64,000 bases of DNA from Streptomyces fodineus (lineage in GTDB: Bacteria; Actinomycetota; Actinomycetes; Streptomycetales; Streptomycetaceae). The notes below the pieces were generated by a model. That model was not told the DNA's origin, ran no database searches, and worked only from the letters and a program-made list of their open reading frames with translations. The stretch is from the NCBI RefSeq assembly GCF_001735805.1, contig NZ_CP017248.1:5022001-5086000 (forward strand). Reading direction: 5' to 3'. Below, piece after piece: positions 8,929-16,339 of this stretch. Made by a program: the position numbers and the translations under genes. The first letter of the stretch is position 1; each line of letters starts with the position of its first letter.

Positions 8929-9066
8929 GTGAGCAAGCGCACCTTCCAGCCGAACAACCGTCGTCGCGCGAAGACCCACGGCTTCCGGCTGCGTATGCGC
9001 ACCCGTGCCGGCCGCGCGATTCTCGCGTCCCGCCGCAGCAAGGGTCGCGCCCGTCTGTCCGCCTGA
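8929..9066 (+). CDS. rpmH: 50S ribosomal protein L34
   Basis: A 45-codon basic protein starting at GTG 8929: VSKRTFQPNNRRRAKTHGFR, followed by the family ending RSKGRARLSA. It matches L34 along its full length. Its position just before rnpA is nearly universal in bacteria. It is separated from rnpA by about 20 bp and presumably co-transcribed with it. Confidence 0.97.
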   Translation: MSKRTFQPNNRRRAKTHGFRLRMRTRAGRAILASRRSKGRARLSA

Positions 9067-9087
9067 TCCCGATCAGGTCATGACGTC

Positions 9088-9459
9088 GTGCTGCCCACCG
9101 AGAACCGGCTGAGGCGGCGCGAGGACTTCGCGACCGCGGTTCGACGAGGACGCCGGGCCGGACGCCCGACTCTCGTCGTCCACCTACGTAGCGGTGCCAC
9201 GGACCCGCACGCGCCTGGGGAGAGCGCTCCCCCGACGCGTGCGGGTTTCGTCGTGAGCAAGGCTGTGGGTGGAGCGGTCGTGCGCAACAAAGTGAAGCGC
9301 AGACTGCGTCATCTGATGCGTGACCGAGTCGCTCTGTTTCCCCCCGGTAGCCTGGTAGTCGTACGAGCGCTGCCCGGAGCGGGCGACGCAGACCACGCAC
9401 AGCTGGCCCGAGACCTGGATGCCGCTCTTGAGCGGTTGCTGGGAGGGGGCACGCGATGA
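9088..9459 (+). CDS. rnpA: Ribonuclease P protein component
   Basis: Small basic protein subunit of RNase P, which helps the RNA subunit mature tRNA 5' ends. 123 residues starting at GTG 9088 (VLPTENRLRRREDF). The conserved RNR motif is present in VVRNKVKRRLRHLMR. A variable Pro-rich loop precedes the core strand RAGFVVSKAVGGAV. The last four bases overlap the yidD start (ATGA), so translation is probably coupled. Confidence 0.96.
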   Translation: MLPTENRLRRREDFATAVRRGRRAGRPTLVVHLRSGATDPHAPGESAPPTRAGFVVSKAVGGAVVRNKVKRRLRHLMRDRVALFPPGSLVVVRALPGAGDADHAQLARDLDAALERLLGGGTR

Positions 9460-9830
9460 AGTACCCGCTGCTGGCTCTGATCAAGCTGTACCAGTGGACG
9501 ATCAGTCCACTGCTGGGGCCGGTGTGCAAGTACTACCCGTCGTGCTCCCACTACGGCTACACGGCCATCGACCGGCACGGTGCGATCAAGGGAACGGCAC
9601 TGACCGCCTGGCGCATCCTCCGGTGCAATCCGTGGTCGCTGGGTGGTGTGGACCATGTCCCACCGCGCAAGCGCCCCCGATGGCACGAAATGCTGCGCAA
9701 CGCTTGGCGCGCACGCAAGGGCGGGCCCTCCGCCGGCGAACCGGCCACCGAAGCGAAACCCGGGAGCCCGTCTTCCGAGCTTCCTCCGAGCCCGGCCGCA
9801 GAGACCTCGTCCCATGCCCAAGGAGCATGA
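9456..9830 (+). CDS. yidD: Membrane protein insertion efficiency factor YidD
   Basis: 124 residues. The N-terminal ~75 match YidD: KLYQWTISPLLGP, then the cysteine-containing CKYYPSCSHYGYTA and the CNPWSLGGVDHVP block. YidD is a small membrane-associated protein thought to assist YidC. The C-terminal ~50 residues are a low-complexity Pro/Ser/Ala tail beyond the family core. The gene sits between rnpA (four-base overlap) and yidC (three-base gap), so it is part of one tightly packed operon. Confidence 0.95.
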   Translation: MKYPLLALIKLYQWTISPLLGPVCKYYPSCSHYGYTAIDRHGAIKGTALTAWRILRCNPWSLGGVDHVPPRKRPRWHEMLRNAWRARKGGPSAGEPATEAKPGSPSSELPPSPAAETSSHAQGA

Positions 9831-9833
9831 TTA

Positions 9834-11111
9834 GTGGACACGATTGCCAGCCTCTTCAGCTTCATCACAACACCCGTTTCATGGGTCATCGTCCAGTTCC
9901 ACAAGATGTACGGCGCGATCTTCGGCGCCGACACCGGGTGGGCCTGGGGCCTGTCCATCGTGTCCCTGGTGATCCTGATCCGCATCTGCCTGATCCCGCT
10001 CTTCGTGAAGCAGATCAAGTCGACGCGCGCGATGCAGACGCTCCAGCCGGAGATGAAGAAGATCCAGGAGCGCTACAAGAACGACAAGCAGCGCCAGTCC
10101 GAAGAGATGATGAAGCTGTACAAGGAGACGGGCACCAACCCGCTCTCCTCGTGCCTTCCCATCCTGGCGCAGTCCCCGTTCTTCTTCGCCCTATACCACG
10201 TGCTCAACGCGATCGCGACGGGCAAGACGATCGGCGTCCTCAACGAGTCGCTGCTCGCCAGCGCCCGTAAGGCGCACATCTTCGGCGCCCCGCTTGCGGC
10301 GAAGTTCACGGACAGCGCGGACAAGGTCGCCTCGCTCGGCGCCACGCTGACCGACGTCCGGGTCGTCACCGCGATCATGATCGTTCTGATGTCGGCGTCG
10401 CAGTTCTACACGCAGCGCCAGCTGATGACGAAGAACGTCGACACGACGGTGAAGACGCCGTTCATGCAGCAGCAGAAGATGCTGATGTACGTCTTCCCGG
10501 TGATGTTCGCCGTCTTCGGTATCAACTTCCCGGTCGGTGTCCTCGTCTACTGGCTGACCACCAACGTGTGGACCATGGGCCAGCAGATGTACGTCATCCG
10601 CAACAACCCGACCCCGGGTTCCAAGGCCCAGGCCGCCTACCTGGAGCGCCTGACCAAGCACGTCACGCACGCCGGCAAGGTCAGCCGCCGCAGCGAGAAG
10701 ACCATCGTCAAGGCGATCGTCGCCAAGGGCCGCGAGCGCAACGAGTTCGAGCGCAAGTTCATCAACGCCCTGAACAAGTCCGGTCTCGCCGCCCAGGCCG
10801 ACGGCACCGTGGTGAAGAGCACGGCCCAGGCCGTGGCACAGACCGCGGACGGTGTGGAGACCACCACGGAGGCCGGCACCGCCGCGGCCCGGCGCCAGCA
10901 GCCCAAGCGCCAGTCCAAGTCCCAGCGCCAGTCCGGCGGGCCCAAGCAGGCGGGTGGGTCCACCTCGCTGGAGAAGTCCGACGAGCCACAGGACGCCAAG
11001 CCCGCCGCTGCCCAGCAGGCCTCGAAGCCCGGTTCCGGCACCCGCAGCAAGGCCCAGTCCGGTCAGCGCAAGGGTGGCCCGCAGCGGCCCAAGTCCCCGT
11101 CCAAGAAGTAA
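9834..11111 (+). CDS. yidC: Membrane protein insertase YidC/Oxa1
   Basis: Integral membrane chaperone that inserts and folds inner membrane proteins with or without SecYEG. 425 residues starting at GTG 9834 (VDTIASLFSFITTP). Hydrophobic segments are visible at about 20-60, 100-125, 175-200 and 220-245. The charged cytoplasmic loop after the first helices (KQIKSTRAMQTLQPEMKKIQ) is typical of the Gram-positive form, which lacks the large periplasmic domain. The C-terminal ~130 residues are polar, repetitive and rich in Gln, Ser and Lys, ending KSPSKK. This basic tail is a ribosome-contacting feature in related proteins. Confidence 0.96.
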   Translation: MDTIASLFSFITTPVSWVIVQFHKMYGAIFGADTGWAWGLSIVSLVILIRICLIPLFVKQIKSTRAMQTLQPEMKKIQERYKNDKQRQSEEMMKLYKETGTNPLSSCLPILAQSPFFFALYHVLNAIATGKTIGVLNESLLASARKAHIFGAPLAAKFTDSADKVASLGATLTDVRVVTAIMIVLMSASQFYTQRQLMTKNVDTTVKTPFMQQQKMLMYVFPVMFAVFGINFPVGVLVYWLTTNVWTMGQQMYVIRNNPTPGSKAQAAYLERLTKHVTHAGKVSRRSEKTIVKAIVAKGRERNEFERKFINALNKSGLAAQADGTVVKSTAQAVAQTADGVETTTEAGTAAARRQQPKRQSKSQRQSGGPKQAGGSTSLEKSDEPQDAKPAAAQQASKPGSGTRSKAQSGQRKGGPQRPKSPSKK

Positions 11112-11126
11112 GAAGGAGCCCATCCC

Positions 11127-11639
11127 GTGACGGAAGGCACCACCTCCGCCGCTGCCGAGGGTGCAGACACCCTGACCCGCCTGGAGCAGGAGGGTGAGAT
11201 CGCGGCGGACTACCTGGAGGGTCTGCTCGACATCGCCGACCTCGACGGCGACATCGACATGGACGTCGAGGCCGACCGCGCCTCCGTGTCGATCATCAGC
11301 GACACCGGCGGCCGCGACCTGCAGAAGCTGGTCGGCCGGGACGGCGAGGTGCTGGAGGCACTGCAGGAGCTGACGCGCCTGGCCGTGCACCGGGAGACCG
11401 GCGACCGCAGCCGGCTGATGCTGGACATCGCGGGCTACCGGGCCAAGAAGCGGGCCGAGCTGTCCGAGATCGGCGCCAAGGCCGCGACCGAGGCGAAGAG
11501 CACCGGTGAGGCCGTCAAGCTCAAGCCGATGACCCCGTTCGAGCGCAAGGTCGTGCACGACGCGGTCAAGGCCGCCGGGCTGCGCAGCGAGTCCGAGGGC
11601 GAGGAGCCGCAGCGCTTCGTCGTCGTGCTGCCCGCCTGA
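11127..11639 (+). CDS. jag: Jag/KhpB family RNA-binding protein (KH-R3H)
   Basis: 170 residues starting at GTG 11127 after an AAGAAGGAG ribosome site. An acidic N terminus is followed by a KH-like domain with ISDTGGRDLQKLVGRDGEVLEALQ, and a C-terminal R3H domain with RLMLDIAGYRAKKR and MTPFERKVVHDAV. Jag/SpoIIIJ-associated proteins (KhpB, EloR) bind RNA and affect cell elongation in Firmicutes. The location directly after yidC is conserved. It is followed by a strong terminator hairpin, so it is probably the last gene of the rpmH-rnpA-yidD-yidC-jag unit. Confidence 0.93.
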   Translation: MTEGTTSAAAEGADTLTRLEQEGEIAADYLEGLLDIADLDGDIDMDVEADRASVSIISDTGGRDLQKLVGRDGEVLEALQELTRLAVHRETGDRSRLMLDIAGYRAKKRAELSEIGAKAATEAKSTGEAVKLKPMTPFERKVVHDAVKAAGLRSESEGEEPQRFVVVLPA

Positions 11640-11658
11640 TCGGTCCCCATGTTTCACC

Positions 11659-11685
11659 GGCCCCGTCTGTTGAGCAGACGGGGCC
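11659..11685 (+). terminator. Hairpin terminator after jag
   Basis: A perfect 11-bp stem (GGCCCCGTCTG with its complement) and a five-base loop, 20 bp past the jag stop. There is no long T tract, which is usual for Streptomyces. Confidence 0.8.
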
Positions 11686-11756
11686 GAACTTTGTCAGCCT
11701 GGTAGTTCTGGTGGCCGGTGCGCGAAGCGCCGGCGCGGTACGGAAGGACGGTCCCC

Positions 11757-12473
11757 GTGACGGAGGCAGCGGAGCTTCCCCCCGCGCCCGAGCAGGCGCG
11801 GGAAGTGTTTGGTGATCGCTTCGCCGATGCGGTCCGCTATGCGGAACTGCTCGCCGAGGCGGGCGTGCAGCGTGGCCTGATCGGCCCGCGGGAAGTGCCC
11901 CGTCTGTGGGAGCGGCATCTGCTGAACTGCGCGGTGCTCTCCGAGGCCGTTCCCGAGGGAGTGACGGTCTGCGATGTCGGCTCCGGCGCCGGACTGCCCG
12001 GCATCCCGCTGGCTCTGGTCCGGGAGGACCTGAACATCACCCTGTTGGAGCCGCTGCTGCGGCGCACCAACTTCCTCACCGAGGTCGTCGAGCTGCTCGG
12101 CCTGGACCACGTCACGGTGGTGCGAGGACGTGCCGAGGAGGTCCTGGGCAAGCTGCCGCCGGTCCATGTGGTCACCGCCCGGGCCGTGGCCCCGCTGGAC
12201 CGTCTGGCCACCTGGGGCATCCCGCTGCTGCGTCCCTACGGCGAGATGCTGGCCCTCAAGGGAGATACCGCCGAGGAGGAGCTGAAGGCCGCGGCCACCG
12301 CACTCAGCAAGCTCGGCGCGGTGGCGACGTCCATCCTGCATGTGGGCGAGGGAGTGGTGGACCCGCTGTCCACCGTCGTGCGGGTCGAGGTCGGGGAGAG
12401 CCCCGGTGGTGTGCGCTTCGCGGCGAAGCGGGCGAAGGCGGCCCGGACCAGCCGTGCCCGCCGACGTCGCTGA
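11757..12473 (+). CDS. rsmG: 16S rRNA (guanine527-N7)-methyltransferase RsmG
   Basis: SAM-dependent methyltransferase that modifies G527 of 16S rRNA; loss of RsmG is known to give low-level streptomycin resistance. 238 residues from GTG 11757 (VTEAAELPPAPEQ), which has GGAAGGA upstream. An upstream in-frame start at 11718 would add 13 residues and lacks such a site. The SAM motif CDVGSGAGLPGIPLAL, the preceding LWERHLLNC and the later ARAVAPLDRLATW are characteristic. The C terminus is a basic tail ending RRRR. Its position between jag and parA is the usual one. Confidence 0.95.
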   Translation: MTEAAELPPAPEQAREVFGDRFADAVRYAELLAEAGVQRGLIGPREVPRLWERHLLNCAVLSEAVPEGVTVCDVGSGAGLPGIPLALVREDLNITLLEPLLRRTNFLTEVVELLGLDHVTVVRGRAEEVLGKLPPVHVVTARAVAPLDRLATWGIPLLRPYGEMLALKGDTAEEELKAAATALSKLGAVATSILHVGEGVVDPLSTVVRVEVGESPGGVRFAAKRAKAARTSRARRRR

Positions 12474-12577
12474 GGCACCTCTGACCCGTCCCGACGACGA
12501 GACGTACTCCACACAAGCTGCCAAACCTACGCAGGTCGGAGTGTCGCGAAGGTCCGCTCGCCGCCGCTGTGCATCGT

Positions 12578-12591
12578 GTTTCACGTGAAAC
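12578..12591. other. parS: parS site (perfect)
   Basis: Exact GTTTCACGTGAAAC, the ParB nucleation palindrome, in the rsmG-parA gap about 100 bp past rsmG. Confidence 0.93.
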
Positions 12592-12722
12592 GTCGCTCAC
12601 TGCTGCACGGCATCATCAGTCGGGGCCGCGCTGCGGCCGAACCTCGCGACCGCAAGCCCCTCGGTTCCCTGGGAGAGGATCCTGTCTCGCAGGGAAAACC
12701 GTCCCTCTCCAGGGGCACGGAG

Positions 12723-12731
12723 TTGTCCACA
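12723..12731 (+). promoter_or_regulatory. Consensus DnaA box upstream of parA
   Basis: Exact TTGTCCACA about 55 bp upstream of the chosen parA start, with TTCTCCACA at 12741-12749 in the same orientation. It may couple parAB expression to DnaA, or may simply titrate DnaA near the origin. Confidence 0.6.
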
Positions 12732-12785
12732 GAGGTGGATTTCTCCACAGAACACCAGGCCTCACTGGTTCACGACCCCGAAGGC

Positions 12786-13859
12786 ATGGGAGGCTCTGTT
12801 CATTGCGAGCCTGAAGTCGAGGAGAGTGAATCCTTGCGGTCCGACGCCAACATCGCGGGACCGATGACCGATCCGGTCCCCGGTCCCCGTACCGAGTCGA
12901 TGGGGGCGGATGTTTCACGTGAAACACCGCCTCCGATGGACGACACTCCCATCGGTCGTGCGGCCCAACTGGCGGTAGAGGCTCTGGGCCGCGCCGGCGA
13001 AGGTCTGCCACGACCAGAGCAGACCCGAGTCATGGTGGTCGCCAACCAGAAGGGCGGCGTGGGCAAGACGACGACGACCGTCAACCTTGCTGCTTCGCTC
13101 GCTCTGCACGGTGGCCGTGTCCTGGTGATCGACCTCGACCCGCAGGGCAACGCATCCACAGCCCTCGGGATCGACCACCACGCGGAAGTTCCTTCCATCT
13201 ATGACGTCTTGGTGGAGAGCAAGCCTCTCGCCGAGGTCGTTCAGCCGGTTCCGGATGTGGAAGGTCTCTTCTGTGCCCCCGCCACCATCGATCTCGCCGG
13301 TGCGGAGATCGAGTTGGTGTCCCTGGTGGCACGTGAGAGCCGGCTGCAGCGGGCGATTCAGGCGTACGAACAGCCGCTGGACTACATCCTCATCGACTGC
13401 CCGCCGTCCCTCGGCCTGCTGACGGTCAATGCCCTGGTGGCGGGACAGGAAGTCCTGATCCCGATCCAGTGCGAGTACTACGCACTCGAGGGTCTGGGTC
13501 AGCTGCTGCGCAATGTCGACCTGGTGCGGGGGCACCTCAACCCCACGCTGCATGTGTCGACCATCCTGCTCACCATGTACGACGGCCGGACGCGTCTCGC
13601 CTCCCAGGTCGCGGAAGAGGTGCGCACCCACTTCGGCGACGAGGTGCTGCGGACGAGCATTCCCCGCTCGGTCCGTATCTCCGAGGCGCCGAGCTACGGG
13701 CAGACGGTACTGACATACGATCCTGGATCGAGCGGTGCCCTCTCCTATCTTGAGGCGGCCCGAGAAATCGCGCTGAAGGGCATCGGCATCAGCTATGACG
13801 CGAGCCAGGCCCACATCGGCGCCCAGAACGACCAGAGCATGGTGGAGGGGATCCAGTGA
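12786..13859 (+). CDS. parA: Chromosome partitioning ATPase ParA
   Basis: Deviant Walker ATPase that moves ParB-parS complexes; in Streptomyces it acts in hyphal tips and during sporulation septation. The Walker A motif KGGVGKTTTT, VIDLDPQGNAS and LIDCPPSLGLL are present. The start chosen is ATG 12786 (MGGSVHCEPEVEES), giving 357 residues. Starts at 12864, 12900 and 12936 are also possible because the first ~75 residues are poorly structured. A perfect parS at 12912-12925 lies inside the coding sequence and is read as VSRET. The stop overlaps the parB GTG by four bases. Confidence 0.96.
   Translation: MGGSVHCEPEVEESESLRSDANIAGPMTDPVPGPRTESMGADVSRETPPPMDDTPIGRAAQLAVEALGRAGEGLPRPEQTRVMVVANQKGGVGKTTTTVNLAASLALHGGRVLVIDLDPQGNASTALGIDHHAEVPSIYDVLVESKPLAEVVQPVPDVEGLFCAPATIDLAGAEIELVSLVARESRLQRAIQAYEQPLDYILIDCPPSLGLLTVNALVAGQEVLIPIQCEYYALEGLGQLLRNVDLVRGHLNPTLHVSTILLTMYDGRTRLASQVAEEVRTHFGDEVLRTSIPRSVRISEAPSYGQTVLTYDPGSSGALSYLEAAREIALKGIGISYDASQAHIGAQNDQSMVEGIQ
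12912..12925. other. parS: parS site inside parA
   Basis: Exact GTTTCACGTGAAAC within the parA reading frame, encoding VSRET in the non-conserved N-terminal extension. Confidence 0.93.
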
Positions 13860-14956
13860 GCGAGCGACGAAGGGGGTTGGGCCGTGGTCTCGGCGCGCTG
13901 ATCCCCGCCGCCCCGACGGAGAAGAACCCGGCTCCGGCTGCGTTGGGAGGCGGAGCCTCCGCCTCCCCCGCAGCGGTCCCGGTGTTGACGACCGACCGCG
14001 GGGTGGCCGCGGCGAAGGTGGCCACACTGCCGCCCGTTTCACATGAAACCGAGGAGCCCCCGGCAAGCCCGGTCATGGAGACGCCGGCTCCTCCCATGGG
14101 TGCGCATTTCGCCGAGATCCCTCTCGACGCGATCTCGCCCAACCCGCGTCAGCCGCGTGATGTCTTCGACGAGGACGCGCTCCAGGAACTCGTCACCTCC
14201 ATCAAGGAGGTCGGTCTTCTGCAGCCCGTCGTCGTACGGCAGCTGGGGCCAGCCCGCTATGAGCTGATCATGGGTGAGCGTCGCTGGCGTGCCTGCCGCG
14301 AGGCCGGTCTGGAGGCCATCCCGGCGATCGTCCGGGCCACGGAGGACGAGAAGCTCCTCCTGGACGCGCTGCTGGAGAACCTGCACCGCGCACAGCTGAA
14401 CCCGCTGGAAGAGGCGGCCGCCTACGACCAGCTGCTGAAGGACTTCAACTGCACGCACGACCAGCTGGCCGACCGGATCGGGCGCTCCCGGCCTCAGGTC
14501 TCCAACACGCTGCGTCTGCTGAAGCTCTCACCGACGGTCCAGAAGCGGGTCGCCGCCGGAGTTCTCTCCGCCGGTCATGCCCGGGCGCTGTTGTCCGTGA
14601 CGGACCCCGAGGAGCAGGACCGGCTGGCTCACCGCATCGTGGCCGAGGGGCTGTCGGTGCGGGCCGTCGAGGAGATCGTGACCCTCATGGGCTCGCGGCC
14701 CCAGAAGCCGCAGCGCCCCAAGGGCCCGCGTGCCGGCTCCCGGCTCTCCCCGGCGCTGAACGAGCTGGCGACCCGCCTGTCGGACCGCTTCGAGACCCGG
14801 GTGAAGGTCGACCTTGGTCAGAAGAAGGGCAAGATCACCGTCGAGTTCGCCTCCGTGGACGATCTTCAGCGGATCCTGAGCACCCTCGCTCCCGGTGAGG
14901 GCCCGGTGCTGCACCAGGAGCTTGAGGAGAACACGGCCGAGGACCAGGACGACTGA
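13856..14956 (+). CDS. parB: Chromosome partitioning protein ParB
   Basis: CTP-binding DNA clamp that loads at parS and spreads to organise the origin region. 366 residues from GTG 13856, which overlaps the parA stop. It starts SERRRGLGRGLGALIP, the typical ParA-interacting N terminus. Core motifs are PNPRQPRDVFDEDAL and the CTP-site MGERRWRACREAGL. The helix-turn-helix LADRIGRSRPQVSNTLRLL recognises parS. A C-terminal dimerisation region follows. A one-mismatch parS-like word at 14036-14049 lies in its own coding sequence and is read as VSHET. A hairpin follows 33 bp after the stop. Confidence 0.97.
   Translation: MSERRRGLGRGLGALIPAAPTEKNPAPAALGGGASASPAAVPVLTTDRGVAAAKVATLPPVSHETEEPPASPVMETPAPPMGAHFAEIPLDAISPNPRQPRDVFDEDALQELVTSIKEVGLLQPVVVRQLGPARYELIMGERRWRACREAGLEAIPAIVRATEDEKLLLDALLENLHRAQLNPLEEAAAYDQLLKDFNCTHDQLADRIGRSRPQVSNTLRLLKLSPTVQKRVAAGVLSAGHARALLSVTDPEEQDRLAHRIVAEGLSVRAVEEIVTLMGSRPQKPQRPKGPRAGSRLSPALNELATRLSDRFETRVKVDLGQKKGKITVEFASVDDLQRILSTLAPGEGPVLHQELEENTAEDQDD
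14036..14049. other. Degenerate parS-like site inside parB
   Basis: GTTTCACATGAAAC, one base off the parS consensus (the change breaks the central CG), in the variable linker of parB. Binding strength cannot be judged by eye. Confidence 0.5.
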
Positions 14957-15278
14957 TCCTGGCCCTACCGCCTCGGCCGTGCGGGCAGTGGGCCGTGTCC
15001 GGTGTGTACCGGAACACGGCCCGCTCTTTGCTTTGAGGCAGTATCGAGCGAATAGCTTCGTGGATACGATGCGAACGGGTATGGCGCATCCACCGGACAG
15101 CATCTGCATCTCTGAGTGGGGAGTCGGGGGCCATGCGATCGATGAGCCGCACCGGACTGGTGAGCGCGGGTCTGAGCCTTGGAGCGGTCGGCGGATTCGT
15201 CGGCAGCCTGCTCAGGGAACGGAGCGCGCTGACAGCTGCTCGTGATGCGGCGGGCGAAGGAAGCGAGGAACAGCCTTC
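14957..15278 (+). other. parB-GNAT intergenic region
   Basis: It contains the parB terminator and then about 250 bp likely to hold the promoter of the acetyltransferase gene. An in-frame stretch from 15133 encodes a short hydrophobic segment (GLVSAGLSLGAVGGFVGSLL) but overlaps the next gene by over 100 bp in another frame, so it is not called. Confidence 0.45.
14990..15022 (+). terminator. Hairpin terminator after parB
   Basis: A near-perfect 14-bp stem GGGCCGTGTCCGGT with a one-base bulge opposite its complement, and a four-base loop. It is followed by CTCTTTGCTTT. Confidence 0.75.
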
Positions 15279-15896
15279 ATGGGGCGTCGGCTCGTGCCGC
15301 TCACGCTGGACAACCTTCAGGACCTCCCCCCACGCTGTCGCTCGTGCGTCTTCTGGGAGCTGGACCCCGTCACCGGAGAAGCGGCGGTAAGGGCGGGCAC
15401 CTCCGCGCTGGAGAAGGAGGGCTGGATCTCCGCCGTCCTGCTGGACTGGGGGTCGTGCGGCCGGGTGGTGTACGTCGATGATGTTCCGGTGGGCTTTGTG
15501 CTCTACGCCCCTCCGGCCTATGTCCCCCGCTCGACGGCCTTCCCCACGAGTCCCGTCTCCCCGGACGCCGTGCAGCTGATGACGGCGTTCATCCTGCCCG
15601 GCTACCAGGGCCAGGGGCTGGGCCGGGTGCTGGTGCAGACGGTCGCCAAGGATCTGCTGCGCCGAGGCTTCAAGGCGATCGAGGCCTTCGGCGACGCCCG
15701 CTGGAAGGAGCCCGCCTGTCTGCTGCCGGCGGACCACCTCCTGGCCGTGGGCTTCAAGACGGTCCGGCAGCACCCCACGCATCCCCGGCTCCGGTTGGAG
15801 CTGCGGTCGACGCTCTCCTGGAGGGAAGACGTGGAGATGGCGCTCGACCGGCTTCTCGGGGCGGTCCAGAAGGAACCAGCGCTGAGGCCGCTGTAG
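15279..15896 (+). CDS. GNAT family N-acetyltransferase
   Basis: 205 residues of unknown substrate. The acetyl-CoA binding motif is visible in LMTAFILPGYQGQGLGRVLVQTVAKDLL. The N terminus is unusual, with two nearby cysteines in LPPRCRSCVFWELDP. The product ends in a helix, VEMALDRLLGAV. The position between parB and trxBA is conserved in Streptomyces. It converges on trxA, with a strong shared hairpin and a parS site in the 68 bp between the two genes. Confidence 0.88.
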   Translation: MGRRLVPLTLDNLQDLPPRCRSCVFWELDPVTGEAAVRAGTSALEKEGWISAVLLDWGSCGRVVYVDDVPVGFVLYAPPAYVPRSTAFPTSPVSPDAVQLMTAFILPGYQGQGLGRVLVQTVAKDLLRRGFKAIEAFGDARWKEPACLLPADHLLAVGFKTVRQHPTHPRLRLELRSTLSWREDVEMALDRLLGAVQKEPALRPL

Positions 15897-15914
15897 TCAG
15901 CGAAGCGGCATAAG

Positions 15915-15948
15915 CGAATGGGCCACCCCGGAGGGGTTGGCCCATTCG
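15915..15948. terminator. Bidirectional hairpin between GNAT gene and trxA
   Basis: An 11-bp perfect outer stem (CGAATGGGCCA) plus an inner CCCC/GGGG stem with a one-base bulge. It is placed exactly between the convergent stops and abuts the parS at 15950. Confidence 0.82.
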
Positions 15949-15949
15949 T

Positions 15950-15963
15950 GTTTCACGTGAAAC
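15950..15963. other. parS: parS site (perfect)
   Basis: Exact GTTTCACGTGAAAC, one base after the convergent terminator and one base before the trxA stop codon. Confidence 0.93.
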
Positions 15964-15964
15964 G

Positions 15965-16294
15965 TCACTCGGCGATGAAGTCCTCGAGGTCGCGAACGAT
16001 CGCGGCCTTGGGCTTGGCGCCGACGATGGTCTTGGCGACCTCGCCACCCTGGTAGACGTTCAGGGTCGGGATGGACATGACGCCGTACTTGGCGGCCGTA
16101 CCCGGGTTCTCGTCGATGTTCAGCTTGACGACCTCGATCTTGTCGCCGTACTCGGCAGCGATCGCTTCGAGGGACGGGGCGATCTGGCGGCACGGACCGC
16201 ACCAGGCGGCCCAGAAGTCCACCAGGACGGGCTTGTCGCTCTTGAGGACGTCCTGCTCGAAGGAGTCGTCGGTCACGTTCTTCAGGTCGGCCAC
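15965..16294 (-). CDS. trxA: Thioredoxin
   Basis: 109-residue thiol-disulphide carrier reduced by TrxB. The active site WCGPC is in LVDFWAAWCGPCRQIAPSL, and the cis-proline region VMSIPTLNVYQGGEV is present. The start is GTG 16294. It lies 45 bp downstream of trxB in the same direction, forming the trxBA operon driven by the SigR-type promoter upstream of trxB. Confidence 0.97.
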   Translation of the reverse strand: MADLKNVTDDSFEQDVLKSDKPVLVDFWAAWCGPCRQIAPSLEAIAAEYGDKIEVVKLNIDENPGTAAKYGVMSIPTLNVYQGGEVAKTIVGAKPKAAIVRDLEDFIAE

Positions 16295-16339
16295 AGCGGG
16301 CTCCTTAACTTGATCGTGCGGGGGCGGGGAAGGGGAGGG

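Larger units (their letters stand above)
12474..12785 (+). promoter_or_regulatory. rsmG-parA intergenic region: parS and a consensus DnaA box
   Basis: About 310 bp holding a perfect parS (12578-12591), an exact DnaA box TTGTCCACA (12723-12731) and a near match TTCTCCACA (12741-12749), all upstream of the chosen parA start. An inverted repeat of GGAGAGG with CCTCTCC spans about 12670-12710. Streptomyces parAB is known to have two promoters, one induced at sporulation; they should lie here but I cannot place them exactly. The open frame that enters from 12576 begins inside parS and is not taken as coding. Confidence 0.6.

Noticed and set aside
11640..11756. A half parS (GTTTCACC) near 11650
   Set aside because: Only the left half matches; the palindrome is not completed.
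12576..12785. In-frame N-terminal extension of ParA starting MFHVK
   Set aside because: It begins at a GTG overlapping parS (GTG TTT CAC GTG AAA reads MFHVK) and has no ribosome site. The same MFHVK artefact appears in open frames at 33915, near 27537 and near 40471.
15133..15390. Small open frame with one hydrophobic segment after parB
   Set aside because: It overlaps the GNAT gene by over 100 bp in another frame and its C-terminal half is GNAT antiframe sequence. A real short peptide ending earlier cannot be excluded but is not supported.
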